Positions 8,912 through 17,672 of a stretch of 64,000 bases of DNA are shown one piece after another (within the stretch, counting starts at the first letter, position 1; each line of letters begins with the position of its first letter). Below the pieces are notes generated by a model, which saw only the letters and a list, made by a program, of their open reading frames with translations, did not search any database and was not told the origin of the DNA. Origin of the DNA: Muribaculaceae bacterium (GTDB lineage: Bacteria > Bacteroidota > Bacteroidia > Bacteroidales > Muribaculaceae); assembly GCA_022509165.1 (NCBI GenBank), contig JAFLTT010000011.1, positions 46,740 through 110,739 of the forward strand. Direction: 5' to 3'. Both the position numbers and the translations under genes were made by a program.

Positions 8912-9586
8912 CTATAAAGGATAGGGAACGGAGGCTATATCTCCATCATAAATAAATTCACCGCTCTTTAACACAATGGCTCTGGTACATAGACGTCGTG
9001 CCAGATCCATATCATGGGTTGACAAAATAATAGAATTAGAGAGGGATTCTACAATCTCCACAAAATTTTGTGTGGCCATATAGTCTAATCCAGAAGTGGG
9101 CTCATCCATCACGATCAATTCAGGTTCCATTGACAGAACAGTTGCAATGGAAACTGATTTTTTTTGTCCTCCCGACAAGTCAAAAGGATGCCAGGAAGCC
9201 AAATGACCGGTACCGGTTAGTCTAAGAGCCTTTTCCACTCTCTCTTCCACTTCATTTTCCGATAAATTCATGTTGCGCGGACCGAAGGCCACGTCATCCT
9301 TCACGGTATGCATGAACAATTGATCATCGGGATTTTGAAATACGAGACCAACTGTTTTCCTGATTTCTCCAATATTTTTTGAGTTGGTACTGAGCCCATT
9401 TACCAATACTTCACCTTTCGTGGGAATGAGCAGTCCGTTTGTGAGAAGCATTAGGGTAGATTTTCCCGCGCCGTTCAGACCAAGCAAAGCCACTTTTTCT
9501 CCGGTTCCTATACTAAAATCAATCCCTTTTAATACATCAAGGTTTTTGTCGTAGGAATAATAGACGTTACGGAATGTCAGGAGCAT
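8912..9586 (-). CDS. cbiO: ECF transporter ATPase for cobalt/nickel (CbiO type)
   Basis: Energizing ATPase of an ECF metal importer. Walker A is G-L-N-G-A-G-K-S near residues 37-44, the signature is D-L-S-G-G-Q-K-K and Walker B is E-L-I-V-M-D-E-P-T-S-G-L-D. An open frame extends upstream, but the start at 9586 (M-L-L-T-F-R-N-V-Y-Y) gives a normal ATPase beginning (224 residues). Its A is shared with the cbiQ stop as TAATG, a coupling overlap. The extended reading would lie inside cbiQ and is rejected. Confidence 0.9.
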   Translation of the reverse strand: MLLTFRNVYYSYDKNLDVLKGIDFSIGTGEKVALLGLNGAGKSTLMLLTNGLLIPTKGEVLVNGLSTNSKNIGEIRKTVGLVFQNPDDQLFMHTVKDDVAFGPRNMNLSENEVEERVEKALRLTGTGHLASWHPFDLSGGQKKSVSIATVLSMEPELIVMDEPTSGLDYMATQNFVEIVESLSNSIILSTHDMDLARRLCTRAIVLKSGEFIYDGDIASVPYPL

Positions 9587-10389
9587 TACAGAGAAGGGTT
9601 GGCGGGAAACAGGAGTTGCCCTAAATTGAAATATGAGAGAAACAAGAACAAAGCAAGGCAAGTCACACAAAAGATTGAGTCGCCAAGTCTCCATTTATTT
9701 AAAGTACCTAACGGGATAGATCCGTTGAATCCGCGTGACAACATGGCATAATGGATTCTTTTTGATCTTTCATAGGTATGAATCAAAAGAGATCCAACCA
9801 TGGTGGCCCACATTTTCATCGGAAATGATTTTTTGCCATATCCTCTGGAGGTTAAAGCCCTATGCATATTGAAGGCTTCCTGAAGCAATAAGCCCACATA
9901 CCGGTAAAGGAGAAGCAACTGTGTAGTAAGCACTTTTGGAACCCGTAATTTTATAAGAGCGTTGCAAAATCCGATGAAACCGCAGTTGCCTATAAGAATT
10001 ATTAGGGCCTGTACAGAAAGAAGTCCTCTAAGAACGATTGTGAGAAATGACAACCATCCATATGTCACCGTCATATTTCCGATCTCAAATGCGGGCCGTC
10101 TGTCATAAAACGGGTTAGCAATGCCGATTACAAGTATAAAGGGAAGTACATAAAGCGACTTTATAAACACTGAAGTGTAACTACGTCCCGAAAGAGGAGC
10201 CATCATAATCGGATATATGGCAAACCATATCAATACATCGGGCACTTCAATAGGAAGAGACAAGATACAGATAATATAAGCCAGAGTCACAAGAATAAGG
10301 GCCCGGGAGTCAAGACCGCTAAGAATTGTTTTTTCTTCCGATCCTGTCTGATAAGAACTTAAAGTGAGAAGGGCTTTCTGAATTTTCAT
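9586..10389 (-). CDS. cbiQ: ECF transporter transmembrane subunit CbiQ/EcfT
   Basis: A 267-residue membrane protein with about five or six helices that couples the ATPase to the CbiM subunit. It carries the EcfT signatures: the D-S-R-A-L-I-L cytosolic entry segment near residue 26 and the A-L-T-S-R-G-Y-G-K motif (an A-R-G type coupling helix) near residue 177, with a second S-R-G-F-N-G near residue 218. The start overlaps the cbiM stop as ATGA. Ion choice between cobalt and nickel cannot be settled from this sequence. Confidence 0.88.
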   Translation of the reverse strand: MKIQKALLTLSSYQTGSEEKTILSGLDSRALILVTLAYIICILSLPIEVPDVLIWFAIYPIMMAPLSGRSYTSVFIKSLYVLPFILVIGIANPFYDRRPAFEIGNMTVTYGWLSFLTIVLRGLLSVQALIILIGNCGFIGFCNALIKLRVPKVLTTQLLLLYRYVGLLLQEAFNMHRALTSRGYGKKSFPMKMWATMVGSLLIHTYERSKRIHYAMLSRGFNGSIPLGTLNKWRLGDSIFCVTCLALFLFLSYFNLGQLLFPANPSL

Positions 10390-11330
10390 TTAGCCTTAGC
10401 CTTCTTTAGTCCTGCAAAAGCCAGAGAACTTATTCCATACAGCAATATCATCACGATCACAGCCCCGATAATGCCGGATAAATTGGAATTGTATTCAGGT
10501 AAAACGGCGGTAGGAGGTATGCTTGTTTCCAACATTTCAGGATTAGATGAGACTTTTTCTATCGACCATTCAAGACCGTCCGGGAATTCTGATGCCAGGA
10601 AAGTGAATCCGATGGCTAAAAACAGAGCGATGGCACCAAAAATCCATAATACACTTCTATTCTTTTTGACACCTTCATTGTCAGGCTGCAAGGTTGAAGA
10701 GAATATTGCGGGTCTGTGGCGAGCAATGAAAACCAGTAGCAAGCCTGTCACAATTCCTTCCACTGCTCCGATAGCCAGATGGATAGGAAGCATGAAACTT
10801 AAGAAAGTTGAGAAGGGAAGATAGGTCACTCCTGATAATTCTGTCTCTAATGTCACCCCCAATGCACCCAATTCCAAAGCGAATATGGAGGCAAGTACAG
10901 AAGCCAGCATTATTCTTCCCGGATTAAGGGTGTTTGACGTGATAGGTTTATAAATTAACGGGTATGCCAATAGACAAGAAGTAGCCGCCATGTTCAGGAT
11001 ATTGCAACCTAAAGCCATCAGGCCTCCGTCGGCAAATATGAGACATTGTACTATTAAGACCGAACAGAGGGTTATGAAAGCCGCCCAAGGTCCTAAAATG
11101 GCAGCAAGCAATATTCCTCCTATAAGATGACCGCTTGAGCCTGTGCCGGGGATAGTGAAGTTGATCATCTGGGCTGCAAAAACAAAAGCACCCATGACCC
11201 CCATGAAGGGCACTATATCCTGTCGGACATTTTCTTTTAATTTCTTTGAGGCTACAATTATTAGTGAGGTTGCCAAAACTGCTCCCCCTATAGCTACCGA
11301 AGGAGACACTAAGGCATCAGACATATGCAT
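10386..11330 (-). CDS. cbiM: Cobalt/nickel ECF substrate-binding membrane protein, CbiM with fused PDGLE domain
   Basis: This 314-residue protein begins M-H-M-S-D-A-L-V; in CbiM/NikM the N-terminal Met-His binds the metal inside the membrane. Six to seven helices follow, including the conserved G-S-S-G-H-L-I-G-G motif near residues 63-71. The last ~90 residues hold a P-D-G-L-E-W-S motif with two flanking helices, the PDGLE/CbiN-like domain, so M and N functions are fused. The order cbiM-cbiQ-cbiO is classical. A TolC-like gene lies only 12 bases upstream on the same strand. Confidence 0.9.
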   Translation of the reverse strand: MHMSDALVSPSVAIGGAVLATSLIIVASKKLKENVRQDIVPFMGVMGAFVFAAQMINFTIPGTGSSGHLIGGILLAAILGPWAAFITLCSVLIVQCLIFADGGLMALGCNILNMAATSCLLAYPLIYKPITSNTLNPGRIMLASVLASIFALELGALGVTLETELSGVTYLPFSTFLSFMLPIHLAIGAVEGIVTGLLLVFIARHRPAIFSSTLQPDNEGVKKNRSVLWIFGAIALFLAIGFTFLASEFPDGLEWSIEKVSSNPEMLETSIPPTAVLPEYNSNLSGIIGAVIVMILLYGISSLAFAGLKKAKAK

Positions 11331-11342
11331 GAGTAGATAAGT

Positions 11343-12596
11343 TTAAAAGTTATAAGTTTGTAGATACTTGTTCAACCCGTTTTGAGTTTTGGCGGCCGCA
11401 TGTCGAAGCGCTATAAATTCAACAACTGCATTAGTAAAATAGTTTCGTTCAGAGATATAGTCCAACAAACTTAGGATACCTTCCTCATAAGCTTTTACAA
11501 GGATGCTGTTATAATCTATATTCTCTACATACGGACTTATTTCATCTATCTGCAGCTTTATTATATTTAATTTATTGATAAGTGAATTTATTTCTGTTTC
11601 AATTGAATTTGCAGTGGTTTCCGCTCTGTAATCAGCTTCAAAAATTTGGGCGTCAGCAGCCTTTTGTTTTCCTCGGGATGAGAAAATTGGAATGGAAATG
11701 CCCAACACTGCTCCATTGAAATGCATGCCATCCTCATACTGATGTTTATATCCGATAGAAAGAGAGGGCAAGGCTTCCATCTTTGATATCTTTTTGCTCT
11801 TTCTTGCTGATTCTGCTTCAGCCATCATCGACTGGAAAGAGGGTGAGGAGTTTATGACTTGCATTAAGTCCAAATTTGTCGGGATATAAATTTCAGGAAA
11901 TTTATATTCCATATTCTTCAGAATGTCTATACAATTCTCTCCATAAATTTCAGATAAGGAAGCCAGGATTTCAGCTTCTTCAGCCAGAATCTGTGCTTTA
12001 GCTCCCTTTATATTTGAATATTCTATTTTCACCTTATTAAGGTCCAAGACAGTCATTTCTTTATTTTCTGACTGTGCTTGGGAGAGTTCATAAATCTTTT
12101 TATTGTTACTGTCTAATTCGTCAAGTATCTCGAACTTTTGACGGCACTGAATATAATCCAAAAGCAGGTCTTTGATTTCAGTAAGACGGTCGATTCTTTG
12201 AGCCATGACCGCTTTGTCGGCAGAAATCATTCTGCTCTTAGCCTCTTGACCTTTGGCTCCATACACTCCGGGCCATTCAATCCCCCAGGAAATCTCAGCA
12301 GCCCATCTGTTTTCTACATCTTCAGGCATTACAAGATATTCACCGCCTACTTCAGGGTCAGGAAGGTTGTTTGAAGTCTTCAGTTCAGCCTGAAGGCTCT
12401 TTAATGAATAAGTGTCTGCTTTAAAACCGGGGCTTTCAAGCAAGATTTTCATGGCAGCCTGCTCTAAGGAAAACCTTTTACCTGTTTCAACTGAGTGGGT
12501 TGAACTCAAAATTTCTGTCTGTGCATTAATATTTTCCACCTGGAAAAATGCAAGACAGATAATCATTAAAGCGAGTCTTTTAATCTTATGGCCCAT
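11343..12596 (-). CDS. TolC-family outer membrane protein linked to cbiMQO
   Basis: A secreted outer membrane channel of the OEP/TolC family, 417 residues from the ATG at 12596, where a clean signal peptide begins (I-K-R-L-A-L-M-I-I-C-L-A-F-F). An upstream extension to 12653 is open but would place extra residues before the signal. Two repeated helical hairpin regions are visible, with the P-S-L-S-I-G-Y-K-H beta segment and D-A-Q-I-F-E-A-D helical segment typical of CusC/CzcC-like members. No adaptor or RND pump lies beside it; instead it leads the cobalt/nickel operon. A link with metal efflux is an inference from position. Confidence 0.82.
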   Translation of the reverse strand: MGHKIKRLALMIICLAFFQVENINAQTEILSSTHSVETGKRFSLEQAAMKILLESPGFKADTYSLKSLQAELKTSNNLPDPEVGGEYLVMPEDVENRWAAEISWGIEWPGVYGAKGQEAKSRMISADKAVMAQRIDRLTEIKDLLLDYIQCRQKFEILDELDSNNKKIYELSQAQSENKEMTVLDLNKVKIEYSNIKGAKAQILAEEAEILASLSEIYGENCIDILKNMEYKFPEIYIPTNLDLMQVINSSPSFQSMMAEAESARKSKKISKMEALPSLSIGYKHQYEDGMHFNGAVLGISIPIFSSRGKQKAADAQIFEADYRAETTANSIETEINSLINKLNIIKLQIDEISPYVENIDYNSILVKAYEEGILSLLDYISERNYFTNAVVEFIALRHAAAKTQNGLNKYLQTYNF

Positions 12597-12650
12597 GTAT
12601 TTGTCTAAAAAAATGAAGACTTTTATATAGAAGATTGAAATCTTTGATAG

Positions 12651-12658
12651 CAAAATTA
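12651..12658 (-). promoter_or_regulatory. -7 element for the tolC-cbiMQO operon
   Basis: On the minus strand this reads TAATTTTG, matching TAnnTTTG, 54 bases before the ATG at 12596. No good TTTG is seen at -33. Confidence 0.4.
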
Positions 12659-12760
12659 GTTAAATATTTTAAATATCATAACCATTTTACAGAAATAATT
12701 ACTAATTATAACTTATACGTTGGCTTTTTATAATCTTTTTCTATTTTTCTTTTAATTTCT

Positions 12761-12768
12761 TAAATTTG
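12761..12768 (+). promoter_or_regulatory. -7 element for the META-domain lipoprotein gene
   Basis: TAAATTTG matches TAnnTTTG and lies 18 bases before the ATG at 12787. The transcript would have a very short leader. The TTG inside this box is not a start codon. Confidence 0.45.
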
Positions 12769-12786
12769 CATCATAAATTAAAAGTC

Positions 12787-13677
12787 ATGAAAAAATCATA
12801 TCAAATACTTTGCATGGCAGCGCTTGGATGTGCCATGATTTCTTGCAATACTTTTAAAAAAAGTGACTCTAAACCAAAGGAAAACAGTGTGGAGGTAAAA
12901 AAGGAATCAGTGCTCCCGACCGACCGGGAAGATATAGTGCAACCGGTATCGGCTGTATATACATCTGAAGAACTTTCTAAAGGGATAGTGAAAGGTGACT
13001 GGGCTATAGAAACTGTAAACGGTAAAAAAGTGGTAGGGGAGAAGGCTCCTTTCCTGAAGTTTGTGCCATCTGAACATAAGGTATATGGCAACAATGGATG
13101 TAATGTAATCAATGCAGATTATCATTATAATCCGGAAGACTCTACACTCCAATTCTCATACATGAGTTCTACGATGCGTCTGTGTCATAAGGAGGGTCTC
13201 ACTGATATAGAGATCAATATCGCAATGGATGCTACAAGGTACTACAGTTGTGCTTTAAATGGAGATGATTATTACCTCACTTTATATAATGCAGATAAAG
13301 AGCCTGTAATGGAACTGATGCATCAGAATTTTCAGTTTCTGAATGGCACATGGTCAGTAAAGGAAATTTCGGGGGAACCTGTTAATGTTCCTAAGATGAA
13401 ACTGGTGGTTGATGTAGATGAAGGTAAACTCCATGGCAATACCGGCTGCAATGTAATCAACGGATCATTGGAAATCAACATGGAATCAGCCAATTCCATA
13501 TCTTTCCAGGCTATATCCAAAACTCTGATGCTTTGCCCGGATGCAAACTATGAGACTCAATTGCTTGTAGCCCTTGAAGAAGCCATGAAGGCCAAGCCGC
13601 TCAAAGGGGGTAAGGTGGAACTTCTTGACAGTCAGGATAAACCTGTTCTCGTTTTGGAGCGAACAAGCGACAAATAA
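12787..13677 (+). CDS. Lipoprotein with two META (HslJ-like) domains
   Basis: A 296-residue exported protein. The N-terminus K-K-S-Y-Q-I-L-C-M-A-A-L-G-C-A-M-I-S-C is a lipoprotein signal with the likely acylated cysteine in I-S-C. A K/E/S-rich linker follows, then two META domains: one from about residue 65 (G-D-W-A-I-E-T-V-N-G-K-K-V, with N-N-G-C-N-V-I-N) and one from about 185 (G-T-W-S-V-K-E-I-S-G, with N-T-G-C-N-V-I-N). HslJ-type META proteins are linked to heat or antibiotic tolerance, but the function here is unknown. I chose ATG 12787 because it starts the signal peptide; the upstream TTG lies in the promoter. The stop overlaps the next start by one base. Confidence 0.85.
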   Translation: MKKSYQILCMAALGCAMISCNTFKKSDSKPKENSVEVKKESVLPTDREDIVQPVSAVYTSEELSKGIVKGDWAIETVNGKKVVGEKAPFLKFVPSEHKVYGNNGCNVINADYHYNPEDSTLQFSYMSSTMRLCHKEGLTDIEINIAMDATRYYSCALNGDDYYLTLYNADKEPVMELMHQNFQFLNGTWSVKEISGEPVNVPKMKLVVDVDEGKLHGNTGCNVINGSLEINMESANSISFQAISKTLMLCPDANYETQLLVALEEAMKAKPLKGGKVELLDSQDKPVLVLERTSDK

Positions 13678-14114
13678 TGGCAAAAACTGAAGAAAGAATA
13701 GATAAATGGTTATGGTGCATGAGGGTATTTAAAACCCGCACCATAGCCACAGACGCCTGCAAGAAAGGCAGGGTCACAATAAACGGACAACCCGTAAAAC
13801 CCTCCCGACCGATAAAAGTGGGTGAAATAGTGGATGTAAGGAAGCCTCCTATCACTTATACTTTTAAAGTGCTTGCCATATCCAACGGCCGGCTCGGAGC
13901 TAAATTGGTGCCGGAATACCTTGAGAACCTTACTCCTCAAAGTCAGTATGATATGTTGGAATTGTCCCGTATCTCCGGTTTTGTTGATCGTAGCAAAGGT
14001 TTGGGACGTCCCACCAAGAGAGAGGGTAGAGAACTGGCCAGATTCCGGGAGGAAAATGCCATGGATAATTTCTTTCTTGATTGGGAAGATGATGATGAGG
14101 AGGATATAGATTAA
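13677..14114 (+). CDS. hslR: S4-domain RNA-binding heat shock protein (HslR type)
   Basis: A 145-residue cytosolic protein. The S4 fold begins at once: R-I-D-K-W-L-W-C-M-R-V-F-K-T-R, then C-K-K-G-R-V-T-I-N-G and P-S-R-P-I-K-V-G. HslR/Hsp15 recycles stalled 50S subunits carrying nascent chains. The C-terminus has the family's G-R-P-T-K-R-E-G-R segment and an acidic D/E tail. The start codon overlaps the stop of the META gene (TAATG). Confidence 0.9.
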   Translation: MAKTEERIDKWLWCMRVFKTRTIATDACKKGRVTINGQPVKPSRPIKVGEIVDVRKPPITYTFKVLAISNGRLGAKLVPEYLENLTPQSQYDMLELSRISGFVDRSKGLGRPTKREGRELARFREENAMDNFFLDWEDDDEEDID

Positions 14115-14223
14115 TTCAGAAAATGAGAAGATGATCAGTTTTTTAAAAAGATTGTTCAGGAAAAAGACCAATGATTTTCAAGGGGAAATCTCACAAAATT
14201 CAGAAGGGATCCAAAAGGAGGAA

Positions 14224-14787
14224 ATGAAGAAATTTTTAATTGTAGGTTTGGGAAACATAGGTCCTGACTATATCGGTACAAGACACAACATTGGCTTTAT
14301 GATTGCCGACCGTCTGGTGGAAGAAGGTAACGGTTCTTTCAGTTCATGTAGATATGGTGACATGGCTAAGGTAAGAATCAAGAATTGTGAACTTTTGGTG
14401 CTAAAGCCATCTACATTTATGAACCTCAGTGGAGTAGCCGTGAGATATTGGATGAACAAGGAAAAACTTCCATTAAACCAACTGCTCATTCTTGTAGATG
14501 ATATAGCCTTACCATTCGGTACAATAAGAATCCGGGAGGCGGGTTCGGAAGGGGGCCATAACGGCCTTAAAAGCATATCGGAACAATTGGGCAACCGAAA
14601 TTATGCAAGGTTAAGATTCGGCGTCGGAAATGAGTTCTCAAAAGGGAACCAGGTAAATTATGTATTAGGACAATTTTCTGAAGAAGAAAGAAAAGAATTA
14701 CCTGAAAAAATATCAAGAGCTGTGGAAGCAGTCAAGGCCTTCTGCCTGTCAGGTCCGGGCTTCGCCATGACTCATTTCAATAAATAA
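14224..14787 (+). CDS. pth: Peptidyl-tRNA hydrolase
   Basis: Pth cleaves peptidyl-tRNA released from stalled ribosomes. From ATG 14224 the protein is 187 residues, the normal size, and starts K-K-F-L-I-V-G-L-G-N-I-G. Catalytic His is in T-R-H-N-I-G-F and the substrate residues in G-G-H-N-G-L-K-S. An ATG at 14131 would add 31 basic residues; I prefer 14224 because AAAGGAGG lies just before it, rare in this window, and the length fits. The 3' end overlaps the convergent tilS coding region by 39 bases. Confidence 0.93.
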   Translation: MKKFLIVGLGNIGPDYIGTRHNIGFMIADRLVEEGNGSFSSCRYGDMAKVRIKNCELLVLKPSTFMNLSGVAVRYWMNKEKLPLNQLLILVDDIALPFGTIRIREAGSEGGHNGLKSISEQLGNRNYARLRFGVGNEFSKGNQVNYVLGQFSEEERKELPEKISRAVEAVKAFCLSGPGFAMTHFNK

Positions 14788-15711
14788 GTTTCCGTTACGC
14801 AGTATCACAATACCCTTCTTAAGTTGCCACCTTCTTATATGTGGCTTATTTGCTTTTATCGCAGAAAGTATCTCTTCGTGGGTATTGATAAAAGGACCGG
14901 CCGGCTCTATATATCTTTTGAGCAGAAGCAAAGGTGCGCTTGATTCAGTAATCTTGGCTACACTCAATGGCTCCAACGGCAAGGGCAGAGCGAGAGAAAC
15001 AACATCTTCTACAATTCGGTTTTCTATCTCAATATTACTTATGGTCTTGTCGAGGGCTGTGTCAAATCCTTTCCATTCTTTTTTTAACAATGGTATTATT
15101 ACATTTCTAAGGTAATTTCTTCTGAAGTCATTTTCCAGGTTGGTGGAGTCAAGTACAAAGTTTTGGTTATATTGCTTCAAATATTCAAGAATATTAGGCC
15201 GGTGAAATCTTAGAAGAGGGCGCCATATCTTTCCATTGTCAACAGTCATCCCCTTTAGCCCTCGGCTTCCGCATCCTCTTAATAGATTGAGAAAAAAAGT
15301 TTCTATATTATCGTCGGCGTTATGCCCGGTGACTATCCTTTGATATCCGGTTTCTTCCAACTTTTTTTGAAACCACTGATGTCGAAGATCCCGGCAAGCC
15401 ATCTCTACAGACACACCCACAAGATCTGACCTGTATTGCTCTACATCAAATTCTTTAATTTCTAAGGGAATATTATTTTGAGCGCAGAATTCCTTTACAA
15501 ATGCCATATCCCGATTGCTCTCCTCTCCACGTAGATGAAAATTACAATGTAGAGCAAGTATCTCAATTCCAATGTTTTTTAAGGCTAAGGCAGAGCCGAC
15601 GCTATCGGCACCACCGCTCAGGGCAACGATAACTTTAGTAATATTATGGTTACGGGAATATTGCTTGATAGAGGATTCAAAATCCTTTAGTAGCTTTAGA
15701 TTCTTATTCAT
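14749..15711 (-). CDS. tilS: tRNA(Ile)-lysidine synthetase, short form
   Basis: TilS modifies C34 of the minor isoleucine tRNA to lysidine so that it reads AUA. The PP-loop motif S-G-G-A-D-S is near residues 33-38, with H-C-N-F-H-L-R-G-E-E-S and T-G-H-N-A-D-D-N-I-E-T-F further on. It is 320 residues, clearly shorter than E. coli or Bacteroides TilS (about 430), and lacks most of the C-terminal tRNA-binding domain, resembling the small Aquifex form. The start ATG (15711) overlaps the stop of the upstream ABC permease by 8 bases. The 3' end overlaps pth on the other strand by 39 bases. Confidence 0.9.
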   Translation of the reverse strand: MNKNLKLLKDFESSIKQYSRNHNITKVIVALSGGADSVGSALALKNIGIEILALHCNFHLRGEESNRDMAFVKEFCAQNNIPLEIKEFDVEQYRSDLVGVSVEMACRDLRHQWFQKKLEETGYQRIVTGHNADDNIETFFLNLLRGCGSRGLKGMTVDNGKIWRPLLRFHRPNILEYLKQYNQNFVLDSTNLENDFRRNYLRNVIIPLLKKEWKGFDTALDKTISNIEIENRIVEDVVSLALPLPLEPLSVAKITESSAPLLLLKRYIEPAGPFINTHEEILSAIKANKPHIRRWQLKKGIVILRNGNLFIEMSHGEART

Positions 15712-16924
15712 ATCTGATAGCCTCGATGGGGTCAAGGTTTGATGCCTTGGCTGCAGGATAGAATCCGAATATAATACCTATTACAGTACACACCACAAAA
15801 GAAAGCACTACAGAACTTGCCTCTATAACTACAGGCCAATGAGCGATGGCATAAATCATCCACGTGGTAAATGCTCCCAGAAGAATTCCTAATATACCAC
15901 CTGTGACGGAAATTATTATCGCTTCAATTAAAAATTGCATCATGATATCTTTACCACGTGCACCGATACTCATTCTGAGGCCAATTTCCCGCGTACGTTC
16001 AGTCACACTCACAATCATAATATTCATGATACCGATTCCTCCCACAAGAAGTGAAATACCGGCTACTGCAGCCAGCAATACCGTCATCATTGATGAGGTG
16101 GTGGAAATCATTTCTGCGAGTTCCTGCATACTTCGTATTGTGAAGTTATCAGGATCGGTTTCCTTCAATTTATGTTGTGTCCGTAGAATATCCGTTATCT
16201 CAGCTATGGTAGCCTGAGTCTGTTCTTCATCTATAGCGGATGCCTGCATACCTTGAAGGTAATCTGTAGCAAGCACACGTTTCATTACAGTGGTATAAGG
16301 TGCTAAAGCAATGTTGTCTTGATCCTGGCCCATGGTATTATACCCCTTTTCATCCAGCACTCCTATTATAGTGATAGGGATGGAACCGAACCTGACGACT
16401 TTGCCTACAGGGTTACTGCCATCGGGAAAAAGATTGTCTACAAGAGTCTTTCCAATCACAGCCACTTTAGCAGCCCTTTTCACATCCTCTTCAGTAAACA
16501 TCTCACCCTGTGAAACTTTGCGTTGTCTTATTTCCAGGAATTCGGAGTTAACTCCCTGAAGCTGTGAAGGATAATTATTGTTTCCGTTTATCCATTGACC
16601 GGCACTCGTCACTGAGGGAGTGATATGTGCCACTGTTGTGGCCTGATTAACTATTGCTTCATAATCGGCCGGCTTAAGAGTCTGCATGTCGTCGCTGCTC
16701 TGACGCACACCACCTCTGTTTTCAGCTCCGGGGAAAATCATTATCATATTGCTTCCCATTTCTGAAATCTGGGCTTTTATGGAATTCTTTGAGCCCTGAC
16801 CGATTGCAAGCATTGCTATCACAGCTCCCACACCAATTATAACACCGAGCATGGTGAGGAAACAGCGCATCTTATTGTTGTTGAGTGCCTTAAGCGCGAC
16901 TTTCAGCAGGTTCTTTATATTCAT
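15704..16924 (-). CDS. MacB-type ABC transporter permease
   Basis: A 406-residue permease with the MacB/FtsX layout: one N-terminal helix (residues ~20-40), a large periplasmic MacB_PCD domain (~50-270), then three C-terminal helices with the G-G-I-G-I-M-N-I-M-I-V-S-V-T-E-R-T-R-E-I-G motif. It ends D-P-I-E-A-I-R-Y-E, the usual family end. Unlike E. coli MacB the ATPase is a separate gene just upstream. With the adaptor and TolC genes it forms a tripartite efflux pump. Substrates could be macrolides, peptides or lipids. Confidence 0.92.
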   Translation of the reverse strand: MNIKNLLKVALKALNNNKMRCFLTMLGVIIGVGAVIAMLAIGQGSKNSIKAQISEMGSNMIMIFPGAENRGGVRQSSDDMQTLKPADYEAIVNQATTVAHITPSVTSAGQWINGNNNYPSQLQGVNSEFLEIRQRKVSQGEMFTEEDVKRAAKVAVIGKTLVDNLFPDGSNPVGKVVRFGSIPITIIGVLDEKGYNTMGQDQDNIALAPYTTVMKRVLATDYLQGMQASAIDEEQTQATIAEITDILRTQHKLKETDPDNFTIRSMQELAEMISTTSSMMTVLLAAVAGISLLVGGIGIMNIMIVSVTERTREIGLRMSIGARGKDIMMQFLIEAIIISVTGGILGILLGAFTTWMIYAIAHWPVVIEASSVVLSFVVCTVIGIIFGFYPAAKASNLDPIEAIRYE

Positions 16925-16928
16925 TTAT

Positions 16929-17672
16929 TCAATCATTATCAACCGGAAGACTGTTGTAAACTTCTTCTGCCGATTTTATATCATTGTTATATTCATCACT
17001 TACAATTCTTCCATCTTTAAGAAGGATATTGCGAGAAGAATACATTGCAATTTCCGGATTATGGGTCACAAAGATTATTGTTTTGCCCTCTCGATAAAGT
17101 TTCTGGAAAAGAGTGAGAATAGAAAAAGAGGTCCGTGTATCCAGGTTACCGGTAGCCTCATCGGCAAGGATGATTACCGGATTGTTGACGAGTGCCCGTG
17201 CTATTGCCACTCTTTGCTGCTGACCGCCCGACATCTGGTTGCTTCGATGGTTAAGTCTGTCACCCAGGCCCACTTCCCTGAGACATTTCTCTGCTCTCAC
17301 GGCTCTTTCCTTAGCACTTACAGCGGAATTATAAAGCAGGGGCAATTCTACATTTTCAAGAGCGGTGGTCTTAGGCAAAAGATTATAATTTTGAAAAATA
17401 AAGCCTATTTTACGGTTGCGGATACGTGCCCTTTCATTCTTTCCCATACCTCTCACATTTATGCCGTCGAGGTAATAGTCACCGGCAGTGGGTGTATCAA
17501 GACACCCTAAGGTATTCAGTAAAGTCGACTTGCCGGACCCTGAAGTACCCATGATGGTGACAAATTCCCCCTCATAAATGGTAAAGGATATACCCCGGAG
17601 CGCCTTCACGGTTTCATCACCTACCTTGAAGTAGCGCTTCAGTTTCTCTATCTTTATGATTTCCTTCTGCAT
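16929..17672 (-). CDS. MacB-type ABC transporter ATPase
   Basis: ATPase of the adjacent permease, 247 residues. Walker A is G-T-S-G-S-G-K-S near residues 42-49, the Q-loop N-Y-N-L-L-P-K, the signature M-S-G-G-Q-Q-Q-R-V-A-I-A-R-A and Walker B V-I-I-L-A-D-E-A-T-G-N-L-D follow. This is the LolD/MacB subfamily. The start overlaps the stop of the adaptor gene by one base and the stop lies 4 bases before the permease start, so the genes form one operon. Confidence 0.94.
   Translation of the reverse strand: MQKEIIKIEKLKRYFKVGDETVKALRGISFTIYEGEFVTIMGTSGSGKSTLLNTLGCLDTPTAGDYYLDGINVRGMGKNERARIRNRKIGFIFQNYNLLPKTTALENVELPLLYNSAVSAKERAVRAEKCLREVGLGDRLNHRSNQMSGGQQQRVAIARALVNNPVIILADEATGNLDTRTSFSILTLFQKLYREGKTIIFVTHNPEIAMYSSRNILLKDGRIVSDEYNNDIKSAEEVYNSLPVDND

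Noticed and set aside
9587..9694. N-terminal extension of CbiO
   Set aside because: It lies inside cbiQ; the ABC domain starts at 9586.
12766..12786. TTG start for the META-domain lipoprotein
   Set aside because: It lies inside a TAAATTTG promoter box; ATG 12787 begins the lipoprotein signal.
12597..12786. Cobalamin or metal riboswitch before the tolC-cbiMQO operon
   Set aside because: The gap is short, AT-rich and without any recognised B12-box.
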